Assembly: GCA_023247595.1 (NCBI GenBank)
Contig: JAHFGF010000025.1
Coordinates: 1-13,025, forward strand
From: Candidatus Omnitrophota bacterium
Lineage (GTDB): Bacteria; Omnitrophota; Koll11; Zapsychrales; Fredricksoniimonadaceae
Direction of reading: 5' to 3'
Length of the DNA stretch: 13,025 nt
Below the pieces are notes generated by a model that made no database searches, had not been told where the DNA came from, and saw only the letters and a program-made list of their open reading frames with translations. Positions 6,047-13,025 of this stretch are shown piece after piece. The translations under genes and the position numbers were made by a program. Positions within the stretch are counted from its first letter, which is position 1. Each line of letters begins with the position of its first letter.

Positions 6047-8238
6047 GCTCAATGTCTTCATATTTAAATAAATTAAGTATCGTTAAGCAGATTCCGATTT
6101 TTCAGCAGTTGAATTTTTTTGAATTAAACCGTATTGCCCGAAAATCCCATTTTGTTGATTTTAAAAAGGGAGATTTGATCTGCAAGCAGGGTTCACCTGC
6201 GGACGCGTTTTATTGTTTAATCAGCGGACGCGTTTACTGTTATTCCATCAATCCGCATGGCCAGCGGGAAAATATTGAATTCCTGCACCGCGGGATGCAT
6301 TTTGGTATCCTATCGACCTTAACTGGCGAAAATCACTCCCATAATTTTGAAGCTATCAATGATTCGGTAATTTTACGCATTGAACGTGCCGACTTTGGTG
6401 AGATTTTAAAGGCAACGCCGCGATTGGGAATGGCCATTAGCCAAAACCTATCGCATAAAATCCGTAATCAAGCTGTTCCAGATAAAAATAATTTAAAAAG
6501 CACTATTTTATCCGTCTATTCTCCGGTTAAAGGGACGGGAAGTTCAACGTATGCGGCGAATCTTGCCTTAAATTTAAGAAATGAAACTTCCAAAAAAGTT
6601 CTTTTGGTTTGTCTTCAATCCAGAAGTGATGCCGCAATTTCTGATTCGATTGCCGTTGACGCGTCGCCTCACCGCAAGCCCGGAGTAGTTGACCTGCAGC
6701 ATATTGTGGATGACCAGCATAAAATTTTAAACGCCATCACTAAAAATGATTTGTCTATTGATTATTTAAATGTTGTCTTTGATTCCAGCGATTTAAGCCT
6801 CGTCGGAAAAATCAGCCGTTTTGTCAGCGCTCCAGTTAATGAATATAACTACATCATTGTTGACCTTCCCAACGAAATGGATGATGTGGTTATGATGACG
6901 CTGACACAATCCGATTATATTCATCTGGTTGTGACCGACAGGGATCATGATCTGGAGCTCACCAAGCAAGTCATCGACCGCCTTCATGAAAATCTCAAGG
7001 CTAATTTTAAAATGGACATGGTGTCTGTTCTGCTCAGCCATGTGAAAGAAGGGGAATTTCAGCCGCTTGATAAAATAAAAGCGATTTTGAATTATGACAT
7101 TTATTCAACGCTTCCGTATATTCGGCACGAAGAATTAAATTCGGCTGTGGTCATGCCGGGGATGGCCATCATTACGCCTGACCCAAAAAGTGAATATGCC
7201 CGCGCGGTTGTTCGTATTGCCCGGCAGGCGAGCGGTGTGCTTGTTGGATTAGTCCTGGGTGGCGGCGCTGCCCTTGGGATGGCGCACGTCGGAGTCATCC
7301 GTGTTTTAGAACGTGAAAATATTCCCGTTGATATTATTGTCGGAAGCAGTATGGGTGCGTTAATTGGAGGTTTATGGGCGAACGGAAAATCAGCGGATGA
7401 ATTGGAATTTATTGCGCATGAATTTAAACAAATGACCAGTTTGTTGAGATTGGTTGACCCGCCCGTTCTGCCGATTTTTTCTATTCTGTTTGTTTCCTTT
7501 GTGTTGTTTCAGTTTGGTTCAGGATTTGCTAAAGGGTTGGTTTTTATTTTTACTATTTTTGTTTTGGCTGGTTTGTTTGCCGCTTTTTCCGGATTAATCC
7601 GCGGGCATAAAATTAACGGCTGGTTGAGAAGTAAATTGGGTAAGGCAATGTTTGCCGACACCAAAAAAACGTTTAAGGCCGTTGCCTATGATTTAATCCA
7701 CCGTGAAGAATTGGTTTTAGAACGGGGATTATTAGTGGATGCGATTTCCCAGAGTATTGCCATTCCAGGCGTTATCCAGCCTATTCAGAATCCAAACCAG
7801 ATCATTATTGATGGAGGAGTTTTAAATCCCTTACCAACCAATGTCTTGAAAAAGATGGGGGTTTCGAAAATCATCGCCATTAATGTGTTGCAATCACCCT
7901 CTCAAGTAGCCCAGGGAAATGAAAACGACATCAAGCAGTTGGAGCTGGAGGCAAAGATTTCATTTTATCAAGATCCGTTACGCTTTATTAAATTTCGAAT
8001 GTTTAAAGCTATCAACTCAATTTTTACGCCGAATATATCCGACATTATTGTTCAAACGCTTCAAGCCACCGAGTATGTGCTTGCTGAACAGAGCGCCAAA
8101 GAAGCCAACGTGGTCATTCATCCTAATCTGGTGGGTATTAAATGGTTTGAACTCTACAAGGTGGATGAATTAATTCGGCTTGGGGAAGAGGCAACCATGC
8201 AGCAATTGGATGCCATCAAAAAGCTCATCAAAGAATAA
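6043..8238 (+). CDS. NTE-like patatin phospholipase with N-terminal cNMP-binding-like and MinD/CpaE-like domains
   Basis: A 731-residue, three-part protein. Residues ~14-140 form a cyclic-nucleotide-binding-like beta-roll, but the phosphate cassette reads FGILSTL and lacks the usual Glu and the following Arg, so canonical cAMP binding is doubtful. Residues ~153-400 resemble MinD/CpaE P-loop ATPases (SPVKGTGSST at 160-169, YIIVDLP at 270-276), with the Walker A lysine replaced by serine. Residues ~401-620 form the patatin domain: oxyanion loop GGGAALG (406-412), nucleophile Ser436 in GSSMG and Asp590 in DGG, an intact Ser-Asp dyad. Two hydrophobic segments (~474-492 and ~495-519) inserted between dyad residues look like a membrane hairpin. 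The layout recalls neuropathy target esterase, a lysophospholipase, so a membrane-lipid esterase at the inner membrane is likely. The start at 6043 is the first possible, since an in-frame TAA lies at 6034. Confidence 0.88.
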   Translation: MSSMSSYLNKLSIVKQIPIFQQLNFFELNRIARKSHFVDFKKGDLICKQGSPADAFYCLISGRVYCYSINPHGQRENIEFLHRGMHFGILSTLTGENHSHNFEAINDSVILRIERADFGEILKATPRLGMAISQNLSHKIRNQAVPDKNNLKSTILSVYSPVKGTGSSTYAANLALNLRNETSKKVLLVCLQSRSDAAISDSIAVDASPHRKPGVVDLQHIVDDQHKILNAITKNDLSIDYLNVVFDSSDLSLVGKISRFVSAPVNEYNYIIVDLPNEMDDVVMMTLTQSDYIHLVVTDRDHDLELTKQVIDRLHENLKANFKMDMVSVLLSHVKEGEFQPLDKIKAILNYDIYSTLPYIRHEELNSAVVMPGMAIITPDPKSEYARAVVRIARQASGVLVGLVLGGGAALGMAHVGVIRVLERENIPVDIIVGSSMGALIGGLWANGKSADELEFIAHEFKQMTSLLRLVDPPVLPIFSILFVSFVLFQFGSGFAKGLVFIFTIFVLAGLFAAFSGLIRGHKINGWLRSKLGKAMFADTKKTFKAVAYDLIHREELVLERGLLVDAISQSIAIPGVIQPIQNPNQIIIDGGVLNPLPTNVLKKMGVSKIIAINVLQSPSQVAQGNENDIKQLELEAKISFYQDPLRFIKFRMFKAINSIFTPNISDIIVQTLQATEYVLAEQSAKEANVVIHPNLVGIKWFELYKVDELIRLGEEATMQQLDAIKKLIKE

Positions 8239-8276
8239 CTAGCCTTAAAATTCCTGACGACGATATTCAAACTATT

Positions 8277-8285
8277 TGTTATAAT
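8277..8285 (+). promoter_or_regulatory. Extended -10 promoter for the tetrapyrrole operon; predicted leaderless start
   Basis: TGTTATAAT (8277-8285) is a perfect TGn extended -10 with consensus TATAAT. No good -35 is present at 16-18 nt; CTGACG at 8254-8259 is 20 nt away. A start 7-8 nt after the hexamer falls at 8292-8294, on or next to the ATG at 8294. Confidence 0.6.
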
Positions 8286-8293
8286 GCCACCCT

Positions 8294-10366
8294 ATGGCAC
8301 GCCAAAAAACATACAATCGTCGTATTCAATCTCCCCGTTTGAACATTGCTTCCAGAGACAGCCGGCTGGCGGTCGCCCAGGTTAATGAAATCCTCGACAT
8401 GCTTAAGCAAAAAGGGATTGAAATTAATTATCAGCACATACTCTACAAAACAGCAGGCGATAAAAATAAAACAACCTCTTTAACTGAAAATATTGCTGAT
8501 GATTTTTTTACCGATGCCATTGATCAAGCGCTCTTAAAAAAAGAAGTTGATGCCGCAATCCACAGCGCTAAAGATTTACCTGAGAAACTTCATCCTGATT
8601 TAGAAATCATCGCGCTGACCCCATGCTTGGATGATACCGATGCCTTGGTTGGTCCGGTGCCGTTTAAGCAATTGCCGAGTAAAGCCAAAATCGGAACGAG
8701 CAGTTTCTTGCGTCAGGAATCGCTTAAGATTTTGCGGCCGGATGTGCACTTAATCAGCATTCGCGGCACCATAGAAGAGCGGCTGAAATTATTTGAGTCA
8801 GGGAAAGTGGATGCCATTATCGTTGCGGCCTGTGCCTTAAAACGTTTGAAGTTAAACCATTTAATTCGAGATGTAATGCCATGGGAAGGGACACCTCTTC
8901 AAGGTCAGCTAGCGGTTGTATGCCGTCGAGGAGATTATAACGTTCAAAAAATCTTTGAAGTTTTGGATATCAGAAAATCCTATGGAAAAGTTTCTTTAAT
9001 CGGAGCTGGTCCTGGTGATCCAAGCCTCATTACTTTAAAAGCCGTTGAGCAGTTAAAGAAATCAGATTGTGTTTTTTACGATTACTTGGTCGATCCTCAA
9101 TTGCTTAAATATGCGCCTAAGGCTGAACATATTTATGTCGGTAAAAGAAAAGGCGCTCATTCTTTGAATCAAAAGGAATTATCCCGCCAGATAAAGTATA
9201 GAGCTCTTCAAGGAAAAAATGTGGCGCGATTAAAAGGCGGAGATCCGTTGATTTTCGGTCGCGGTGCTGATGAGATGGTTTATTTACGGGCCTATCATAT
9301 TGAGACGCAGGTGATCCCTGGCATTAGTTCAGCAACAGGCATCCCATCGCTTTTGGGAATACCGTTAACGGCTCGAGGATTGTCATCCAGTGTTTCATTC
9401 ATTAGCGCACATAGCAATAATGAATCATCAAAAAATCCGTCTTTGATTCAAATACCCGATACTGAAACGGTCGTCGTTTTTATGGGGTTAACCAAATTAT
9501 CCGATGTCATTAAATCGTTGCGCAATAAAAAATGGCCCAGCGACACGCCAGTTGCCGTCATTTCTAATGGCACGCGCCGCGATCAGCAGGTCATTGTCGG
9601 AAAATTATCGAATATTACAATTTTGGTTGCAGACAATAATATCTTGCCTCCGGCTTTAATTGTCGCCGGGAAAACGGTTGGCCTATATAAACCCGAACTT
9701 GGTAAAAAAAAGATACTGTTTTTGGGAACGCATCCTCTGGAATACCGTTCTTTGGGAGAATTAATCCATTGGCCTATGATTGAAATCATTCCCCAGAAAT
9801 TTACAAGGAAGCAAAAAGAAGAAATAGAATTGAAGCTTTCTAAGTCGAGGCTTATATTATTTACCAGCGAATACGCCGTTGAGCATTTTTATCGTCTCCT
9901 GCTTAGTTTTGGCAAAGATTTTCAATCATTCAAAGATGTTGATTGTGCTGTGATTGGCGCCTATACCGCGCAGGCCCTTCTTGACCGAGGAGGGAATCCT
10001 AAAATCATCGCCTCTCAAGAAACCGGTGAAGGCGTATTTTTGGAATTGAAAAAGCGTTTAAAGTTAAAGGGGACGCGAATTCTTTTTCCGCGCTCTTCCT
10101 TGCCGAATCCATTTCTTAAAAAAGCTTTAACTAAAGCGGGAGCCAAAGTATTTGAATTTTCGGTTTATCAAAACATAAAACCTAAAAAAAGAAATCTGCC
10201 GAAGAATCATATCGATGCAGTTCTTTTTACCAGCCCATCAACTGTAAAAAATTTCTTAATCGATTACGGAAAAATACCGGATTCTTGGGAAATATTATGC
10301 AAGGGGCCGGTCTCATTAAACATGCTTAAAAAGTACGGATATAAAGGGCTAATCATAGCGAATTAA
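8294..10366 (+). CDS. hemC-cobA-hemD: Trifunctional tetrapyrrole fusion: HemC (domains 1-2) - uroporphyrinogen III methyltransferase - HemD
   Basis: A 690-residue cytosolic fusion. Residues ~16-222 are porphobilinogen deaminase: IASR (R21), HSAKDLP with Asp94 equal to the E. coli catalytic Asp84, GTSSFLRQ and SIRG. The match stops after GQLAVVCRRGD, where domain 3, holding the dipyrromethane-cofactor cysteine, should begin. One of two paired substrate arginines (E. coli R131) is Leu139. Residues ~231-465 are SUMT: LIGAGPGDPSLIT, RLKGGDPLIFGRG, VIPGISSA and TARG, methylating uroporphyrinogen III to precorrin-2 for siroheme or B12. Residues ~472-690 are uroporphyrinogen III synthase: ILFTSEYAVEHF, ILFPRSS and VLFTSPSTVKNF. 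ATG 8294 has no Shine-Dalgarno and lies at the predicted transcription start. The first 15 residues are basic and outside the fold; a TTG at codon 16 is the only nearby alternative. hemB follows after 35 nt. Confidence 0.93.
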   Translation: MARQKTYNRRIQSPRLNIASRDSRLAVAQVNEILDMLKQKGIEINYQHILYKTAGDKNKTTSLTENIADDFFTDAIDQALLKKEVDAAIHSAKDLPEKLHPDLEIIALTPCLDDTDALVGPVPFKQLPSKAKIGTSSFLRQESLKILRPDVHLISIRGTIEERLKLFESGKVDAIIVAACALKRLKLNHLIRDVMPWEGTPLQGQLAVVCRRGDYNVQKIFEVLDIRKSYGKVSLIGAGPGDPSLITLKAVEQLKKSDCVFYDYLVDPQLLKYAPKAEHIYVGKRKGAHSLNQKELSRQIKYRALQGKNVARLKGGDPLIFGRGADEMVYLRAYHIETQVIPGISSATGIPSLLGIPLTARGLSSSVSFISAHSNNESSKNPSLIQIPDTETVVVFMGLTKLSDVIKSLRNKKWPSDTPVAVISNGTRRDQQVIVGKLSNITILVADNNILPPALIVAGKTVGLYKPELGKKKILFLGTHPLEYRSLGELIHWPMIEIIPQKFTRKQKEEIELKLSKSRLILFTSEYAVEHFYRLLLSFGKDFQSFKDVDCAVIGAYTAQALLDRGGNPKIIASQETGEGVFLELKKRLKLKGTRILFPRSSLPNPFLKKALTKAGAKVFEFSVYQNIKPKKRNLPKNHIDAVLFTSPSTVKNFLIDYGKIPDSWEILCKGPVSLNMLKKYGYKGLIIAN

Positions 10367-10401
10367 AACGGCTATGAAGGGCTAGAAGACGGGATTGTTT
10401 T

Positions 10402-11364
10402 ATGCCAAATAATAGATTTCGACGATTACGCAAAAATGAAGCCATTCGTAAGCTCGTTGGCGAAACGCGATTAAACAGCGACGATCTGATACAGCCTTTT
10501 TTTGTTGTCGAAGGTAAGGGTCAAAAAATTCCAATTGAATCCATGCCCGGCATTCAAAGGTATTCAATCGACGTTCTCTTAAAAGAAATTGAGTCTTATG
10601 TCAAATTAGGCGGCCGCGCAGGGCTTTTTTTTGGGATTTCAGATAAGAAGGATCTGACTGGAGATTTGGCTTGCAGTGATCAAGCGCTGATTCCAAGAGC
10701 TGTTCGGACAATTAAAAAACATTTTCCCGATTTTCTTGTGGTGACGGATGTGTGTTTATGCGCGTATCTCAAGCATGGCCATTGCGGCATTTTATCTGCC
10801 AAGGATATTGATAATGACGCGACGCTTCCTGTTTTAAGCCGGATGGCTTTAACCCACGCGCAGGCGGGCGCGGATTTTATTGCGCCGTCGGATATGATGG
10901 ATTTTCGGGTTGCAAGTATTCGTCAGTCTCTGGATAAGAAAAAAATGTTTGATACCGGTATTATTTCTTACTCTGTAAAATACGCGTCCGCTTTTTATGG
11001 CCCATTTCGTGAAGCAGCCTATTCAACTCCTGGTTTTGGAGATCGAAAATCTTATCAAATGGATTTTTTAAACAGCAAGGAAGCGTTGAAAGAGGCCGAG
11101 CAAGATGTGCTCGAAGGGGCAGATATCGTCATGGTCAAACCCGCGATGGCTTATTTGGATGTTATTGCCAGGCTTCATCAAAATTTGCTCGTGCCGATTG
11201 CGGCGTATCATGTGAGCGGTGAGTACGCGATGATTAAGGCTGCGGCTCAGAAGAAATGGATTGATGAACGCGCAATTGTTGTTGAATCGCTGACTGCGAT
11301 TAAAAGAGCAGGGGCAAAAATTATTTTTACGTACTACGCAAAGGAAGCGCTCAAGTGGCTATAA
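10402..11364 (+). CDS. hemB: Delta-aminolevulinic acid dehydratase (porphobilinogen synthase)
   Basis: HemB condenses two 5-aminolevulinate molecules to porphobilinogen, the substrate of HemC. The protein has 320 residues, the usual size. The two Schiff-base lysines are K193 (SYSVKYASAFYGPFR) and K246 (MVKPAMAYLD). Cysteines 118, 120 and 128 in DVCLCAYLKHGHCG mark the zinc-dependent type rather than the magnesium type. The APSDMMDG motif reads APSDMMDF here, a small departure. The ATG at 10402 follows GGGATTGTTTT, a weak Shine-Dalgarno, and is the expected N-terminus (RFRRLR...IRKLVGET). It sits 35 nt after the fusion gene and overlaps hemL by 10 nt, so the three form one operon. Confidence 0.97.
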   Translation: MPNNRFRRLRKNEAIRKLVGETRLNSDDLIQPFFVVEGKGQKIPIESMPGIQRYSIDVLLKEIESYVKLGGRAGLFFGISDKKDLTGDLACSDQALIPRAVRTIKKHFPDFLVVTDVCLCAYLKHGHCGILSAKDIDNDATLPVLSRMALTHAQAGADFIAPSDMMDFRVASIRQSLDKKKMFDTGIISYSVKYASAFYGPFREAAYSTPGFGDRKSYQMDFLNSKEALKEAEQDVLEGADIVMVKPAMAYLDVIARLHQNLLVPIAAYHVSGEYAMIKAAAQKKWIDERAIVVESLTAIKRAGAKIIFTYYAKEALKWL

Positions 11365-12638
11365 ATAATTCCATTAAACTATTTGCCCGCGCGCAAAATG
11401 TGCTTGTCGGCGGAGTTAATAGTCCGGTGAGGGCTTTTAAATCTGTAAAAGGCAATCCGCTTTTTATAGATTATGGGAAGGGTAAAAAGATTTTCGATGT
11501 TGACGGTAATGCCTACACGGATTATTGCCTGTCGTGGGGCGCTCTCATCCTCGGCCACGCGCATCCTGAAGTCATGAAGGCTGTTAAAAAAGGGTTAAAA
11601 CACGCGGTCAGTTTTGGGACATCCACAAAGCCTGAAGTTGAAATCGCGGAATTTATTGTGAAGCATGTCCCGTCGGTGGACATGATCCGGTTTGTCAATT
11701 CCGGCACTGAGGCCGTTATGAGCGCGATTCGATTGGCAAGGGGATTTGCCAAGCGCGATATTGTCATTAAATTCGACGGGTGTTATCACGGCCATGTGGA
11801 TGATTTATTAGCCACGGCTGGTTCGGGCGTGGCTAATCTGCAGGCGTCTTCCAGTCAAGGTATTCCACAAGGCCATATTCAAAATACGATAAGCATTCCT
11901 TATAACGATTCAGTTAAATTAACCGAGACATTCCAAAAATTCGAAAAGAAAATTGCGTGCGTGATCATTGAGCCTGTTGCCGGCAATATGGGAGTTGTGG
12001 TTCCTGATTTAGATTTTCTAAAATTATTAAGGCAGTTGACCAAAAAGAACGGATCTGTTTTGATTTTTGATGAAGTCATGACAGGATTTCGAACCAGTTT
12101 GGGATGCGTGCAGTCGGATTTCGGTATTCTCCCTGACTTAATTTGTTTTGGAAAGATTATCGGCGGCGGATTTCCCGTCGGTGCTTATGGCGGGCGTAAG
12201 GACATTATGCGGCATTTATCGCCTGATGGAGGAGTTTATCAGGCTGGAACTTTCTCCGGAAATCCCATTGTCATGAGGGCAGGGCTGGCGACGCTTAAAA
12301 TGCTCGACAAGAAAACTTATAATCGGTTAAATGCTCTTGGAGAAACATTTGCTGAATTATTAAACAAAGAATTTAAAAGTAAAGAATCGAATTTATATAT
12401 TTCGCATTACAAAAGCATGCTAAGCATCCGTTTTTGTCGTTCGGAGATCAAAAATTACAACCAAGCTCAGGAAGCTGGCTCGATGGAGAAGTATTCGCGT
12501 TTGTTTCATGGGATGCTCAAAAACCATATTTATCTGCCGCCGGCGGATCTTGAGTCTTTCTTTATTTCATCTGTTCACGATGCCAAGGATTTGAAAGTTT
12601 TAGCAAGCGTAGTGTTGGCGCTCAGCAACAAGCGTTAA
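11355..12638 (+). CDS. hemL: Glutamate-1-semialdehyde 2,1-aminomutase
   Basis: HemL converts glutamate-1-semialdehyde to 5-aminolevulinate with pyridoxal phosphate, the second step of the C5 pathway after HemA. The 427-residue protein is full length. Seen: GGVNSPVRAF (19-28), NSGTEAVMSAIRLAR (115-129), DGCYHGHVD (141-149), IFDEVMTGFR (237-246, with the PLP-contacting Asp239) and GKIIGGGFPVGAYGG with the PLP lysine at 267. It starts with GTG at 11355, 10 nt before the end of hemB. AAAGGAAG (11340-11347) is a strong Shine-Dalgarno 7 nt upstream, which decides this start; no ATG lies near the expected N-terminus. Overlap implies translational coupling to hemB. Its presence shows the organism uses the glutamyl-tRNA route; hemA itself is not in the window. 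Confidence 0.97.
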   Translation: MAINNSIKLFARAQNVLVGGVNSPVRAFKSVKGNPLFIDYGKGKKIFDVDGNAYTDYCLSWGALILGHAHPEVMKAVKKGLKHAVSFGTSTKPEVEIAEFIVKHVPSVDMIRFVNSGTEAVMSAIRLARGFAKRDIVIKFDGCYHGHVDDLLATAGSGVANLQASSSQGIPQGHIQNTISIPYNDSVKLTETFQKFEKKIACVIIEPVAGNMGVVVPDLDFLKLLRQLTKKNGSVLIFDEVMTGFRTSLGCVQSDFGILPDLICFGKIIGGGFPVGAYGGRKDIMRHLSPDGGVYQAGTFSGNPIVMRAGLATLKMLDKKTYNRLNALGETFAELLNKEFKSKESNLYISHYKSMLSIRFCRSEIKNYNQAQEAGSMEKYSRLFHGMLKNHIYLPPADLESFFISSVHDAKDLKVLASVVLALSNKR

Positions 12639-12657
12639 AAATACTTGCCGCCCCACC

Positions 12658-12686
12658 TTGAAACCTTTTTCAAAAAATGGTATACA
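12658..12686 (+). promoter_or_regulatory. Strong sigma70 promoter of the cupin gene, with an inverted repeat over the -35
   Basis: TTGAAA (12658-12663) and TATACA (12681-12686) are 17 nt apart, and TGG just before the -10 gives an extended -10. The predicted start is near 12693. TTGAAA-CCTT-TTTCAA (12658-12673) is a perfect 6-bp inverted repeat over the -35, which could be an operator or chance. No separate intrinsic terminator for hemL is visible in 12639-12719. Confidence 0.65.
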
Positions 12687-12719
12687 TTCAGCAAATTCGT
12701 TAGACGAAAGGTGAAGGTT

Positions 12720-13025
12720 ATGTCAACTGGAGAAATGTCAGAAAGACCTTGGGGCAAGTATTTAAAGTTTCATCAAGAGCCAGGGGTTTGGGTTAAGAGA
12801 ATTGAAGTCAATCCTGGCGGCCGTTTAAGCCTTCAGAAGCATTCTCATCGTTCCGAAAAATGGATCATTGTCGCGGGTCATGGGCTTGCTGTGGTTGATG
12901 ATAACAACATTCCCGTTAGTCCCGGAGTTGTGGTCGACGTTCCGCTCGGAGCTGTTCACCGCATCGGCAATACCGGAAAGGTTCCTTTGGTTATGATCGA
13001 AGTGGCTTGTGGTGAGATTCTAACT
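12720..13025 (+). CDS. Mannose-6-phosphate-isomerase type II-like cupin (3' end outside window)
   Basis: The first 102 codons are present; homologues of this type end about 10-20 residues later. It resembles the stand-alone C-terminal cupin of bifunctional PMI/GMP enzymes: RPWGKYLKF (9-17), VKRIEVNPGGRLSLQKHSH (25-43), SEKWIIVAG (45-53) and PLGAVHRIGN (75-84). Metal ligands are probably Q39, H41, E46/E47 region and H80. It may interconvert fructose-6-phosphate and mannose-6-phosphate, but single-domain relatives are often uncharacterised, so the reaction is inferred. The ATG at 12720 has AAAGGTGA (12707-12714) upstream; a second ATG at codon 6 lies just before RPWG and is possible. It has its own promoter and is not part of the hem operon. 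Confidence 0.9.
   Translation, partial: MSTGEMSERPWGKYLKFHQEPGVWVKRIEVNPGGRLSLQKHSHRSEKWIIVAGHGLAVVDDNNIPVSPGVVVDVPLGAVHRIGNTGKVPLVMIEVACGEILT

Noticed and set aside
10564..11364. Magnesium-only HemB
   Set aside because: The three zinc-ligand cysteines (118, 120, 128) are present.
12658..12673. TTGAAA/TTTCAA hairpin as the hemL terminator
   Set aside because: The stem is short and AT-rich, followed by A residues and not T; it overlaps a good -35 element, so promoter function is more likely.

Overview
The window is a gene-dense, single-strand stretch of a bacterial chromosome. All supported genes read on the + strand and most are metabolic housekeeping genes. Shine-Dalgarno sites, sigma70-like promoters, the zinc-type HemB and the presence of HemL (C5 route to 5-aminolevulinate) all fit a bacterium. 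A fused HemC-SUMT-HemD gene with a shortened HemC part, a stand-alone four-helix-bundle (23S-IVP family) gene and a neuropathy-target-esterase-like patatin point to an uncultured Gram-negative lineage. Something near the PVC/Omnitrophota group is a guess, made from gene content only and held with low confidence.

Layout. Positions 1-1181 hold the 3' two-thirds of ilvD (branched-chain amino acids). The whole gap 1182-1650 between ilvD and aroC is filled by a compact unit: a four-helix-bundle gene bounded by inverted arrays of a 7-nt repeat (TTGNTCG), with its own likely promoter and a hairpin over its ribosome-binding site. aroC (chorismate synthase) follows at 1651 and has no visible Shine-Dalgarno site of its own. 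A GTAGGGG...CCCCTAC palindrome then separates aroC from a short-chain dehydrogenase/reductase gene (2758-3621), which is coupled to a small thioredoxin-like [2Fe-2S] ferredoxin gene (3632-3925). After a 179-nt regulatory gap with a good promoter and inverted repeats comes a long, VLCAD-like acyl-CoA dehydrogenase (4105-5955). A 731-residue protein follows (6043-8238), combining a degenerate cNMP-binding-like domain, a degenerate MinD/CpaE-like domain and a patatin domain carrying a membrane hairpin.

The last third is a tetrapyrrole operon: hemC-cobA-hemD fusion (8294-10366), hemB (10402-11364) and hemL (11355-12638, overlapping hemB). HemL makes 5-aminolevulinate, HemB makes porphobilinogen, and the fusion should supply deaminase, uroporphyrinogen III synthase and uroporphyrinogen III methyltransferase. 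Its HemC part stops where domain 3 should start, so it lacks the cysteine that normally carries the dipyrromethane cofactor. hemA is not in the window. The fusion gene has an extended -10 promoter placed so that transcription should start at or next to the ATG, which implies a leaderless message. The window ends inside a mannose-6-phosphate-isomerase-type cupin with its own strong promoter.

The best candidates for something undescribed are the 1184-1647 element, which looks like a minimal mobile unit with a possible fold-back guard against read-through expression, and the HemC-less-domain-3 fusion enzyme. No rRNA, tRNA, CRISPR array, transposase or phage gene was recognised. No gene-free stretch exceeds 300 bases.
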